From: Sedimentisphaerales bacterium
Lineage (GTDB): Bacteria > Planctomycetota > Phycisphaerae > Sedimentisphaerales > SM23-30
DNA length: 8,863 bases
Direction of reading: 5' to 3'
NCBI GenBank assembly: GCA_030636065.1
Contig: DAOVXR010000048.1
Coordinates: forward strand, 1 to 8,863
The notes under the pieces were generated by a model. That model saw nothing but the letters and a program-made list of their open reading frames with translations. It had not been told where the DNA came from and did no database searches. How positions within the stretch are numbered: the first letter of the stretch is position 1; every line of letters starts with the position of its first letter. Made by a program: the position numbers and the translations under genes. This document shows, piece by piece, positions 1 through 5,656 of the stretch.

Positions 1-33
1 ATGAATTGTTCCGGCAAGCGTCATCCGCTTTAC

Positions 34-528
34 TCACGGTGCTTTATTATAGTCATAGAAGAGAAATTCCGCGTTTTCCAGCACAATATTGGGCTTGTCA
101 ATATATTCCAGAGTCAGCCGAAGGAGCTTTTCATGTTTTTCTTCGATCTTTTGCAGTTTTTTCCAGAACTCCCGCTCGTGAGACGGCTGGTCCTTTTCAG
201 CAAAACCATGATACAGTTCGACGCTCATACGTTCTATCTCGGCGCCCCTGCGGAGTACATCAGTTATACTGCCGTCCTCATCGAGAAAATTGCTCTCGAT
301 CTCGATCATCTGCTCGAATATGCTTTTTACACCCCTGGCTATACTGATCTCCAAATCGGCCTGAATGCCGTTTTTCATGTCCTGCAGGGCCTTTTCGTGG
401 TCCCTTTCGTCCTGTGCCACCTCCCGCATAATCCGCTGAGCAGCCGTGTCCTGGAGCGACTCAGCCGCTTCGAGGTAGAAGCTGTAGCTGTCCTTTTCCA
501 TCTGAATGGCGTGATCGAATAAGTCCAT
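34..528 (-). CDS. Ferritin-like (rubrerythrin-type) diiron domain protein
   Basis: A 164-residue protein read as a four-helix ferritin-like bundle. The two halves repeat the same pattern. Helix 1 has E11-x2-S14-x3-Y18 and helix 3 has E99-x2-S102-x3-Y106. Helix 2 carries E41-R-D-H44 and helix 4 carries E129-E-K-H132, both ExxH motifs. The six residues E11, E41, H44, E99, E129 and H132 are the expected diiron ligands of the rubrerythrin/ferritin-like superfamily. There is no CxxC rubredoxin domain, so this is the short form. No signal peptide is seen, so it is probably cytoplasmic, with a likely role in iron or peroxide handling (inferred from the family). The ATG at 526-528 is chosen because AGGAG (534-538) lies 5 nt upstream. 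A GTG at 532-534 in the same frame overlaps that site and is less likely. The gene is divergent from the small basic protein at 715. Confidence 0.85.
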   Translation of the reverse strand: MDLFDHAIQMEKDSYSFYLEAAESLQDTAAQRIMREVAQDERDHEKALQDMKNGIQADLEISIARGVKSIFEQMIEIESNFLDEDGSITDVLRRGAEIERMSVELYHGFAEKDQPSHEREFWKKLQKIEEKHEKLLRLTLEYIDKPNIVLENAEFLFYDYNKAP

Positions 529-564
529 TCTCACTCCTATATTGCTTACTAATCCATAAACGCG

Positions 565-594
565 GGTTTTTATACGTTTTTCGGACTTTTGGCG
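565..594. repeat. Dispersed intergenic repeat, copy 1
   Basis: Starts with GGTTTTT and ends with TTTTCGGACTTTTGGCG (578-594). The same two blocks, with the same 13-nt offset, recur at 1337-1366: the 17-nt block differs at one base, while the 6 nt between the blocks differ completely. It lies just upstream of the ferritin-like gene, on the side where its promoter should be. A TATAAA on the minus strand (569-574) lies within it, but no good -35 box is visible. It could be a regulator site or a small dispersed repeat; the sequence does not decide. Confidence 0.5.
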
Positions 595-613
595 GTTATA
601 TCGAATTACTTAC

Positions 614-642
614 TTGCATGGAAACTTATTTTAAGCTATATT
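614..642 (+). promoter_or_regulatory. Sigma70-like promoter of the small basic protein gene
   Basis: TTGCAT (614-619), a 17-nt spacer and TATATT (637-642). The -10 box matches consensus at five of six bases, the -35 box at three. Transcription would start near 650, giving a leader of about 65 nt before the ATG at 715. The same -10 hexamer is used in the promoter-like site at 1215-1243. Confidence 0.45.
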
Positions 643-714
643 GAAGCCCTGTCAGTATCAGGATAAGTTTTTTCTAATTGGACCTGTTCTTACTTAATTT
701 ACAGGGAGAATTAT

Positions 715-792
715 ATGAGTAAACCGAGACGTCGTCGTAAAGTCGGCAGTAAAAAACGTCGTGCCAGGTGGAAAACCCGTCATCGCAAGTAA
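715..792 (+). CDS. Very basic 25-residue protein, possibly ribosome-associated
   Basis: A 25-codon ORF that starts MSKPRRRRK and ends KTRHRK before TAA. About 15 of 25 residues are Arg or Lys and there are no acidic residues. AGGGAG (703-708) lies 6 nt before the ATG, and a promoter-like site lies at 614-642. The length, composition and K/R-rich pattern resemble the tiny basic ribosomal proteins (bS22/AURKAIP1-COX24 type or bTHX), but I cannot match it to one family from memory. It is therefore a candidate ribosomal small protein, by inference. A structured terminator follows at 834-886. ORF-length cut-offs would miss this gene, yet its ribosome binding site is among the best in the window. 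Confidence 0.7.
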   Translation: MSKPRRRRKVGSKKRRARWKTRHRK

Positions 793-833
793 TCTGTGGG
801 CATCGGATGAAAACGCGTATAGAAATAAAGAAC

Positions 834-886
834 AAGCCCCCAGCTTTGTGCGGGTGCCTGCGGTTTGCGCAGAAACAAGGCGGCTT
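834..886. terminator. Probable bidirectional terminator between convergent genes
   Basis: Three nested stems: AAGCC (834-838) with GGCTT (882-886), GCTTTGT (843-849) with ACAAGGC (875-881, one G-U pair), and CTGCG (858-862) with CGCAG (868-872) closing a 5-nt loop. On the minus strand the structure is followed by a T-rich run (TTGTTCTTTATTTC), as expected for the 77-residue gene ending at 914. On the plus strand it is followed only by TTTCTCC, so termination of the small basic gene is less certain. The position between two convergent genes supports the call. Confidence 0.45.
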
Positions 887-913
887 TCTCCTAACTTCGG
901 GTGAGTATTGTAG

Positions 914-1147
914 TTATGATGTGATGTCTGTTTTCGGCGGAAAAAGCAGATGGACCCCTTCCCGACGGGCCAGTTCGTCGGCTATCGCCAAATAATTTGT
1001 GATCAATGATTCGTACACCGCACAGGCGGTCTGAATGTACTCGGCAGAGTCGTGAGTTGTGTAATTTAGCCGCTCATGTGCCTCAGGTTCAATAGTGGCG
1101 GTATTTCCGGGGCCACCGTGCGATTGTTGATCCGATTGCCAATTCAT
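914..1147 (-). CDS. Hypothetical protein, 77 residues, family not recognised
   Basis: The ATG at 1145-1147 is preferred over the longer reading because GGAGAGGGAA (1151-1160) ends just before it at normal spacing. Two upstream in-frame ATGs would put that ribosome binding site inside the coding sequence. Residues 1-27 are polar and Gly/Gln-rich (disordered-looking). Residues 30-63 form a likely helix (SAEYIQTACAVYESLITNY, then LAIADELARREG), followed by a hydrophobic HLLFPP turn and a polar tail. No signal peptide or TM segment. A promoter-like site lies at 1215-1243 and a terminator-like structure at 834-886, so it looks like a single-gene transcription unit. Function unknown. Confidence 0.65.
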   Translation of the reverse strand: MNWQSDQQSHGGPGNTATIEPEAHERLNYTTHDSAEYIQTACAVYESLITNYLAIADELARREGVHLLFPPKTDITS

Positions 1148-1214
1148 AATTTCCCTCTCCATAGCTGCCAAACCAGTCGATACTGCCCCATAGTAAATGG
1201 TTCCCTACATACTT

Positions 1215-1243
1215 AATATATGATTTAAATCGTACATAAGCAA
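1215..1243 (-). promoter_or_regulatory. Sigma70-like promoter of the 77-residue gene
   Basis: Read on the minus strand: TTGCTT (1238-1243), a 17-nt spacer, TATATT (1215-1220). The spacer contains the palindrome ATTTAAAT (1223-1230). The predicted transcription start near 1208 leaves a leader of about 60 nt before the ATG at 1147. Confidence 0.5.
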
Positions 1244-1267
1244 ATTTCCCCGCATAATTTTAAGGCG

Positions 1268-1366
1268 CCAACGCCAAAAGTCCTTTGCCCCCTCGTTTTT
1301 GGAGCGTTGGTAGTGCTGCCGCACGGGCAGATAGTTGGTTTTTGCGGTGTTTTCGGACCTTTGGCG
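1268..1366. other. Structured element with alternative hairpins built on the CGCCAAAAGTCC repeat
   Basis: CGCCAAAAGTCC (1272-1283) is an inverted copy of the repeat at 1350-1366: it pairs 11 of 12 with GGACCTTTGGCG (1355-1366). The same left arm can instead pair with a nearer partner, CCAACGCCAAAA (1268-1279) with TTTTGGAGCGTTGG (1297-1310, 2-nt bulge). A third hairpin, CTGCC/GGCAG with a 5-nt loop (1316-1330), lies between. The two long pairings are mutually exclusive. No gene with a clear link is near, so it could be an untranslated structured RNA, a terminator region or a small mobile repeat. Confidence 0.4.
1337..1366. repeat. Dispersed intergenic repeat, copy 2
   Basis: GGTTTTT followed after 6 unrelated bases by TTTTCGGACCTTTGGCG (1350-1366). 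The ungapped match with 565-594 is 23 of 30 bases, all mismatches but one falling in the 6-nt middle. It also forms the right arm of the inverted repeat described for 1268-1366. Confidence 0.5.
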
Positions 1367-1443
1367 ATTGCATCATAATTGATGGGATTTTACGGGGGAA
1401 AATATGGTTTATGATGGCAACGAAAAATACCCTAATAAGTAAG

Positions 1444-1491
1444 GGCAATTCGAGGGCAATGGTGGGCAATGGGGAGTATAAAGATGGCAAT
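1444..1491 (+). repeat. GGCAAT motifs spaced 11, 10 and 21 bp
   Basis: GGCAAT starts at 1444, 1455, 1465 and 1486, i.e. on the same DNA face at one-turn steps with one step skipped. The last two belong to a longer imperfect 21-bp duplication (GGCAATGGGG then a G-rich run and TATAAA, at 1465-1482 and 1486-1504). The last copy overlaps the start of the 39-codon ORF at 1484. It could be an array of protein-binding sites or simple-sequence decay. Confidence 0.45.
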
Positions 1492-1603
1492 GGGGGGGTA
1501 TAAAATAGAGAAAACGCTACAAGTACCTGAAGTACAAGAACTTGCAGCGTCCCTGTCAAATCTAACGGAGAGGGCGGGATTCTCCGCAGCAACAAGCCAA
1601 TAG
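1484..1603 (+). CDS. Possible 39-residue ORF running through a tRNA-like fragment
   Basis: The ATG at 1484 has GGGGAG (1471-1476) 7 nt upstream. The peptide starts MAMGGYKIEKTLQVPEVQEL and ends ERAGFSAATSQ before TAG. The middle has plausible amphipathic helix character (VPEVQELAASLSNL). The ERAGF stretch is what one gets by translating the antisense of a tRNA T-arm and acceptor, and the DNA there (1566-1582) matches a serine tRNA 3' end. It may be the remnant tail of an element-encoded protein ending at an attachment site, or not coding at all. No homologue recognised. Confidence 0.3.
   Translation: MAMGGYKIEKTLQVPEVQELAASLSNLTERAGFSAATSQ
1566..1582 (-). other. 17-nt serine-tRNA 3'-end fragment, candidate attachment-site scar
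   Basis: On the minus strand the bases are GAATCCCGCCCTCTCCG. They parse exactly as the end of a tRNA: the last four T-loop bases GAAT, the T-stem 3' strand CCCGC, a seven-base acceptor strand CCTCTCC and discriminator G. A GGAGAGG acceptor is typical of tRNA-Ser. The rest of the tRNA is absent: upstream on the minus strand the TTC and T-stem 5' strand do not continue. Integrative elements commonly duplicate just this part of a tRNA gene. The same bases also lie in a CGGAGA/TCTCCG hairpin (1566-1586), which is an alternative explanation. Confidence 0.4.
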
Positions 1604-2210
1604 TTCTTTGTTTTCAATTACTTATGCAGTAAGTCTTTTTATAGCAAAGAAATAAAAATTCGCCCAACGTCATTTCGTATCACTATATATCACTCTATAT
1701 CATTAAGATTTTGGATGTTTTTTTCACAATTCTTTCACAAACTCAAGCTCGAACAGTTTAACATGCTCAACCTGACTGACTTTTTGGAATTATATTAAAC
1801 ATATATGACTGACTCATCAACAAATAGTTCAAATACACGCTTTTTGACTTATTATGGAGATTGATGTTACCTTAATGTTAATAAACACTTATAATAATGC
1901 TTCCAGCTTTAACTATAGAATAAATGGAGTAGTACTCCTCAACAGTATAGTGAAAATAAGCCAAAATGTAAGGCTGTAATTACAATTTACCTTCTTTTTG
2001 TTTTCGGGCCTATAGTGAAGGCCTGCAGCAAGGACAGGTTCCAAAACTAATGGAAAGTATCCCAATTGTATATCCAACGGCGGGAGGGACTTTTTGCAAT
2101 ATTGCTTGAGGTGTAACAACTCCCAGAATAGGACAACTTTCAAACATTAGCTGTGTTGTAAATACTTATTGTAAGAAATATTATGGTTAACATAGTTTCG
2201 CAAGGGAGTA
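1604..2210. other. AT-rich stretch with no convincing gene
   Basis: I find no ORF with both a start and a ribosome binding site. Small structures: TTTCACAA at 1722-1729 and 1733-1740 (11 bp apart); TGACTGACT at 1773-1781 and 1806-1814 (33 bp apart); a perfect palindrome GGAGTA-G-TACTCC at 1926-1938; a TATAAT at 1890-1895 without a good -35 box. A weak CTTA/TAAG hairpin with AT flanks (2161-2182) lies downstream of the DUF2723 gene but is not a clear terminator. The stretch may be decayed former genes or a regulatory desert. Confidence 0.5.
1679..1708. repeat. Three tandem 10-bp AT-rich repeats
   Basis: ATCACTATAT, ATCACTCTAT and ATCATTAAGA follow each other without gaps. The first two differ at one base; the third keeps ATCA and drifts. 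The period equals about one helical turn. Confidence 0.45.
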
Positions 2211-4295
2211 TTATTTCGGTAATTTGACATTAGCAACAGCCCTGATGACTTGAGTTTGATCAGGATTCAGGGATAGGGATTTACCCCAGTTTTTTAGGGC
2301 CAAATTCGTTTGGCCATATTGATATAGCAGAAAACCCAGTTCCCCGAAAACACGATAGTCATCCGGATCGATTTCCGCCAGGTCATTGAAGACCTGGATA
2401 GCGTTCAGGAGATTGCCCTGAGCCTTGAATAAATGACCCAGATTCCAGCGAGGGGTTAGGTAGTTCTTATCCAACCGGGCAGCCTTTTCATAAAAACGAA
2501 TGGCCTGCTGATCCAATTTGAATTCAGCCATCAAGGTTCCAAGATTATTCATCTCTTCCTTGAGACCCTCGCTGAGATCGGCGACCTTTTCCACATTTTC
2601 CAACGCCTGTTCTTTCTTTCCCCTCCTGAGAGCATTGGCCGCCAGATGGAAGTAATAATCAGAAAGAATAACAGTTGCGGCATGGTCCTGCACACTATCA
2701 GTACCAGTTAGGTTGCGATAATGATACTCGGGCAACTTTCCGGCGGGTAGTTTTTCCTGGGGGGCACAGATGCGAAACAGCATGCCGTAAGATACGGCAC
2801 GATAACCAGGCAACAGGTGCAGGCGTGGTTTGACAGTGTAATAAACGGGTCGGCCGGAATGCTTGATCAGATAGACTTCGATTTCTTCACGTTGGCGCCT
2901 GGTTTGAGTCCGCTCATGGGCATTGGGCATGTCCCGATATAAATCGTATTCGATATAGCCGTACTTGTCGGCAATAGTGACATCCGGGCGTATTCCTTCG
3001 ACGTAATGTCGATAGATCACCGGGAAGGTATTATGATCTCCTGAAGGCATCAGGATCGCCTCGGCCTCTATAGAATTGAGGATATTATCGGCATGGTCGT
3101 GGGCATAATAATAATGCCGCATATTATTTTTCTGAAAATTGCTTGTCAGGATAAAGATAAGCAATATGCACAAGGGAATCGATCTTGAATAGGCTCTAAA
3201 TCTTTCATTTGGCAGGATTAGCGATATTTTTCGGCCAAACCAATCGGCTCCCAACGTCAACCAGAGAGCGGTAATGACATAGGCAGGTAAGAAAAACACC
3301 CGGGCACAAAATAATTCCTGTCGTTGGAAGTTGAAATTCAGAACTTCCGCCAATATGATAGTATGTATCAGGAAAAGCCCCAAGGTAAAAAAGAACAAAG
3401 TCCTTTTTCGGCAGGCTAAATAGATAATTCCGATCATGATGAAGGGAATTGAGACAATGGTATATTGTTGTAAGTTCCATTGCCACAGCGTTTTAATATG
3501 CCCCCAAAACCATTGCCAGCTATGGGGGGCGTTCATCGATTCGTCTCCATATTGCCGGCGTAACACGTGATGTAGAAAATTATCCCAGGTATCGGGACTG
3601 CCCCAATTTATGTAGGGATTGCTACCGGATGCCAAGGGCAGATAAAGATAGGGTAACAAGCCTATCGCCAGGAAAAACAGGCATAAGATGGTTACCTTGG
3701 GTGAGATGAATACTCCTGGCTTGCGGACAAGGACGACTATCAGTAATACCGGCCCCAGCAATACCGCCAAGTGATGGTTAGTTAGTGCCAGACCCACCAG
3801 TAAGGAAACAACATATAGATATTTATCCTTACCAGTTTGCAGCCAGGCAAGTGTGAAGTGCAAAACCAGGCAAAATAAAAAGATATGCAGGGTATATACT
3901 TCGGCAATAACCGACTGAGACCAGAGGTGCAGGCCGCAGGCAAAACAGAGACTACCGATACCGGCGATTAAAGGTTTAAGAGAGAAGAATCGTTGTAGGA
4001 TGTGACAGAGAACCACAACCGCCAGGCTGCTTAAAAGGGCTGAAAGTAAATTTACCCGCCAGGCAATCGAACAAAACGGTATGATCTTAATAGTAATCGC
4101 CGCCAACATCGTCCAAAGGGGATAGCCCGGTGGATGGGCCACGCCCAAACCATAAGCGGAGGCGATCAGTTCGCCGCTATCTTCGCCGGTAACAGTAGGC
4201 GCCAGAGTCATTATGTAGATGACCATGCTGATAGTAAAAACCATCAACATTGGTAACCACTGTTTTTTTCTTATAATAAATAATGTTTTTTTCAT
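2211..4295 (-). CDS. DUF2723/GT117-family membrane glycosyltransferase with C-terminal TPRs
   Basis: A 694-residue protein from the ATG at 4293-4295. A TTG at 4328 would add 11 residues; neither start has a visible ribosome binding site, and the ATG is chosen because the Lys-rich start and first TM helix (about 13-32) follow it directly. After that helix comes the family signature: GEDSGE (37-42) and HPPGYPLW (54-61), typical of DUF2723 proteins (Pfam PF11028; TMEM260 is the human relative, a protein O-mannosyltransferase using dolichyl-phosphate mannose). About ten hydrophobic segments fill residues 13-390. A soluble part follows, with SGDHNTFPVIYRHYVEGIRPDV near 418-439, then about four TPR units (roughly 552-680, e.g. 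NLGTLMAEFKLDQQAIRFYE). Membrane-bound; likely transfers a lipid-linked sugar to exported proteins, with the TPRs binding substrates or partners (inferred). It is divergent from the Dpm1-like gene at 4780. Confidence 0.85.
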   Translation of the reverse strand: MKKTLFIIRKKQWLPMLMVFTISMVIYIMTLAPTVTGEDSGELIASAYGLGVAHPPGYPLWTMLAAITIKIIPFCSIAWRVNLLSALLSSLAVVVLCHILQRFFSLKPLIAGIGSLCFACGLHLWSQSVIAEVYTLHIFLFCLVLHFTLAWLQTGKDKYLYVVSLLVGLALTNHHLAVLLGPVLLIVVLVRKPGVFISPKVTILCLFFLAIGLLPYLYLPLASGSNPYINWGSPDTWDNFLHHVLRRQYGDESMNAPHSWQWFWGHIKTLWQWNLQQYTIVSIPFIMIGIIYLACRKRTLFFFTLGLFLIHTIILAEVLNFNFQRQELFCARVFFLPAYVITALWLTLGADWFGRKISLILPNERFRAYSRSIPLCILLIFILTSNFQKNNMRHYYYAHDHADNILNSIEAEAILMPSGDHNTFPVIYRHYVEGIRPDVTIADKYGYIEYDLYRDMPNAHERTQTRRQREEIEVYLIKHSGRPVYYTVKPRLHLLPGYRAVSYGMLFRICAPQEKLPAGKLPEYHYRNLTGTDSVQDHAATVILSDYYFHLAANALRRGKKEQALENVEKVADLSEGLKEEMNNLGTLMAEFKLDQQAIRFYEKAARLDKNYLTPRWNLGHLFKAQGNLLNAIQVFNDLAEIDPDDYRVFGELGFLLYQYGQTNLALKNWGKSLSLNPDQTQVIRAVANVKLPK

Positions 4296-4332
4296 AGCAC
4301 AAAACAAGTTAAGTAAAAGACTTATCAATAAT

Positions 4333-4350
4333 ATTCGGGGAAAATTCGGG
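4333..4350. repeat. ATTCGGG direct repeat, 11-bp period, before the DUF2723 gene
   Basis: ATTCGGG at 4333-4339 and 4344-4350, within two adjacent 11-bp units ATTCGGGGAAA and ATTCGGGATAA. It lies 38-55 bp upstream of the chosen ATG on the minus strand, where an operator or promoter element could sit. Confidence 0.35.
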
Positions 4351-4379
4351 ATAATGCAATAATTTTTTTATTTTTATGA

Positions 4380-4408
4380 TTGACTGTATTATTTTTATTG
4401 GCCATACT
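4380..4408 (+). promoter_or_regulatory. Promoter-like site, distal
   Basis: TTGACT (4380-4385), 17-nt spacer, CATACT (4403-4408): five and four of six consensus bases. It would give a leader of about 365 nt before the Dpm1-like gene, so it is either a second promoter, the promoter of an untranslated RNA, or chance in AT-rich DNA. Confidence 0.3.
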
Positions 4409-4657
4409 CCATCATAGATCGATTGTTTCACTGGCTACGGTTTCATTTGGGCGATGTCAGTTTTACGATAGGAACGATGAGGCTTTTGGTTCGGCGGTTC
4501 AAAAACGGGATTTTCAATTTACACTCAGCATGGGTGTCTTTTATGGTGTTTTCATAAGTCATATGTTGGGTTTGTAGAGTGTGTTTTCCTGCGCTCATCA
4601 TGTAAAGTTCCCTATAGAGGTATGTATTGTAAAATGTCTGGTAACATAACGCTGTGG

Positions 4658-4686
4658 TTGAAAGATTGTGGGACAGGAGGTATTTT
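4658..4686 (+). promoter_or_regulatory. Likely promoter of the Dpm1-like gene
   Basis: TTGAAA (4658-4663), 17-nt spacer, TATTTT (4681-4686): five and four of six consensus bases. Transcription would start near 4693, about 87 nt before the ATG at 4780, a normal distance. It fits better than the distal site at 4380. Confidence 0.45.
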
Positions 4687-4779
4687 CCCGATTTTTTTAC
4701 GATTGATTTTGCAGTAATTGTATGACCTGAAAAACAAGGTTGGTGTTTGTTTTAAGATTTTTTTACAGGAAGACAGGGT

Positions 4780-5571
4780 ATGTCTGCGCTCATAGAAAAC
4801 CAATCATCTCTTTCGGTTGCCGGTAAGGGTCTGCGTTGCCTTCATGGTGCGTTGGCCTCTCGACTGGCCAGCGAGTGTGTGGTTGTGGTCCCTACCTACA
4901 ACGAGCGTGAGAACATCGCTACCTTAATCAAGGCCCTGCAAAGTCTTGAGGAACCGGTCGATATTCTTGTTGTCGATGATAACAGTCCTGACGGAACCGC
5001 GAAGGTGGTACGGCAACTCATGCAGACTCACGATGGGATTTATCTATTACAGCGGCCGTGTAAGAACGGGTTGGGTAATGCTTATAAAGCCGGCTTTACC
5101 TTTGCCCTTCAGCACGGCTGGAAATACATCTGTCAGATGGATGCGGATTTCAGTCATAACCCGGTTGATGTCTTGAGGCTGCTGAAACTCTGTCGCAATG
5201 GGACGGATGTGGCCCTCGGCTCGCGTTATACGAGGGGTGGACGGATTGAGGGCTGGCCCTGGCGACGGTGGCTGCTCTCACGTGGGGCCAACTTTTTAGC
5301 CCAGACTATGCTGCAAAGCCGGATCGATGATTTGACCGGTGGGTTCAAGTGTTTCACCCGCGAGGCACTGGAACGAATCAATCTGGATCGTATAGGCAGT
5401 GAAGGCTATATCTTTCAAGTTGAGATGAATCATCGGGCCTGGCAGGAAAGGCTCAAGATCAAACAATTGCCCATCTGCTTTACCGACCGGAGACGTGGCA
5501 TCTCCAAGATGGGTAAAGGTGAGGCACAAAAGGGAATTTTACAATTATTACGTCTGACAACATTTGCTTGA
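4780..5571 (+). CDS. Dpm1-like polyprenyl-phosphate mannose synthase (GT2 family)
   Basis: A 263-residue family-2 glycosyltransferase. AGGAAG (4767-4772) lies 7 nt before the ATG. Motifs in order: VVVPTYNERENI (35-46), nucleotide-binding VVDDNSPDGT (64-73), the metal-binding DADFSH (121-126), LGSRYTRGG (146-154), DLTGGFKCF (184-192), GYIFQVEM (209-216) and FTDRRRGISKM (234-244). This set is characteristic of dolichol/polyprenol-phosphate mannose synthases, which move mannose from GDP-mannose to a polyprenyl phosphate at the inner face of the membrane. Length fits the single-domain, soluble type, without C-terminal TM segments. The first 30 residues are an extension unrelated to the fold. The exact sugar cannot be proven from sequence; glucose-using relatives exist. 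It is divergent from the DUF2723 enzyme, a plausible user of its product, and is followed 85 nt later by the YD-repeat gene on the same strand. Confidence 0.85.
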   Translation: MSALIENQSSLSVAGKGLRCLHGALASRLASECVVVVPTYNERENIATLIKALQSLEEPVDILVVDDNSPDGTAKVVRQLMQTHDGIYLLQRPCKNGLGNAYKAGFTFALQHGWKYICQMDADFSHNPVDVLRLLKLCRNGTDVALGSRYTRGGRIEGWPWRRWLLSRGANFLAQTMLQSRIDDLTGGFKCFTREALERINLDRIGSEGYIFQVEMNHRAWQERLKIKQLPICFTDRRRGISKMGKGEAQKGILQLLRLTTFA

Positions 5572-5656
5572 GAATAGAATTGGGAAATCCCACTTCGCTT
5601 AGTAAAAAATATCAGGTAACAATCTCATATATCACCGGAATTTTAAGGAGAATTCA

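Larger units (their letters stand above)
4296..4779. other. Divergent intergenic region between the two glycosylation genes
   Basis: 484 bp separating the DUF2723 gene (leftward) and the Dpm1-like gene (rightward). It contains an 11-bp spaced repeat near the leftward start, two promoter-like sites for the rightward gene, and an exact 11-bp direct repeat GATTTTTTTAC at 4690-4700 and 4756-4766. CTGCGCTCAT occurs at 4589-4598 and again in the start of the Dpm1-like gene (4784-4793). Short ORFs here (e.g. 4477-4557) lack convincing ribosome binding sites. No clear promoter was found for the leftward gene. Confidence 0.5.

Noticed and set aside
1..522. Plus-strand ORF covering the ferritin-like gene
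   Set aside because: It is antisense to a gene with intact diiron motifs and a good ribosome binding site.
1679..1740. Short direct repeats considered as a CRISPR array
   Set aside because: Units are 8-10 bp with no spacers of uniform length and no cas gene nearby.
2010..2147. Minus-strand 45-codon ORF starting MFESCPILGVV and ending CPCCRPSL
   Set aside because: It begins with ATG and has four cysteines, but there is no ribosome binding site, no promoter and no recognised family. An overlapping TTG-start ORF (1913-2143) in another frame is equally plausible, so neither is called.
4380..4577. Plus-strand 65-codon ORF with a hydrophobic start
   Set aside because: Its TTG start is the -35 box of a promoter-like site, there is no ribosome binding site, and the protein resembles nothing known.
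4731..4753. AAAACAA/TTGTTTT hairpin before the Dpm1-like gene
   Set aside because: The stem has almost only A-T pairs with a 9-nt loop and lies in the leader of the gene, so a terminator or attenuator is not supported.
5581..5592. TGGGA-AA-TCCCA palindrome after the Dpm1-like gene
   Set aside because: A 2-nt loop cannot form a normal hairpin and there is no T-run, so it is not called a terminator.
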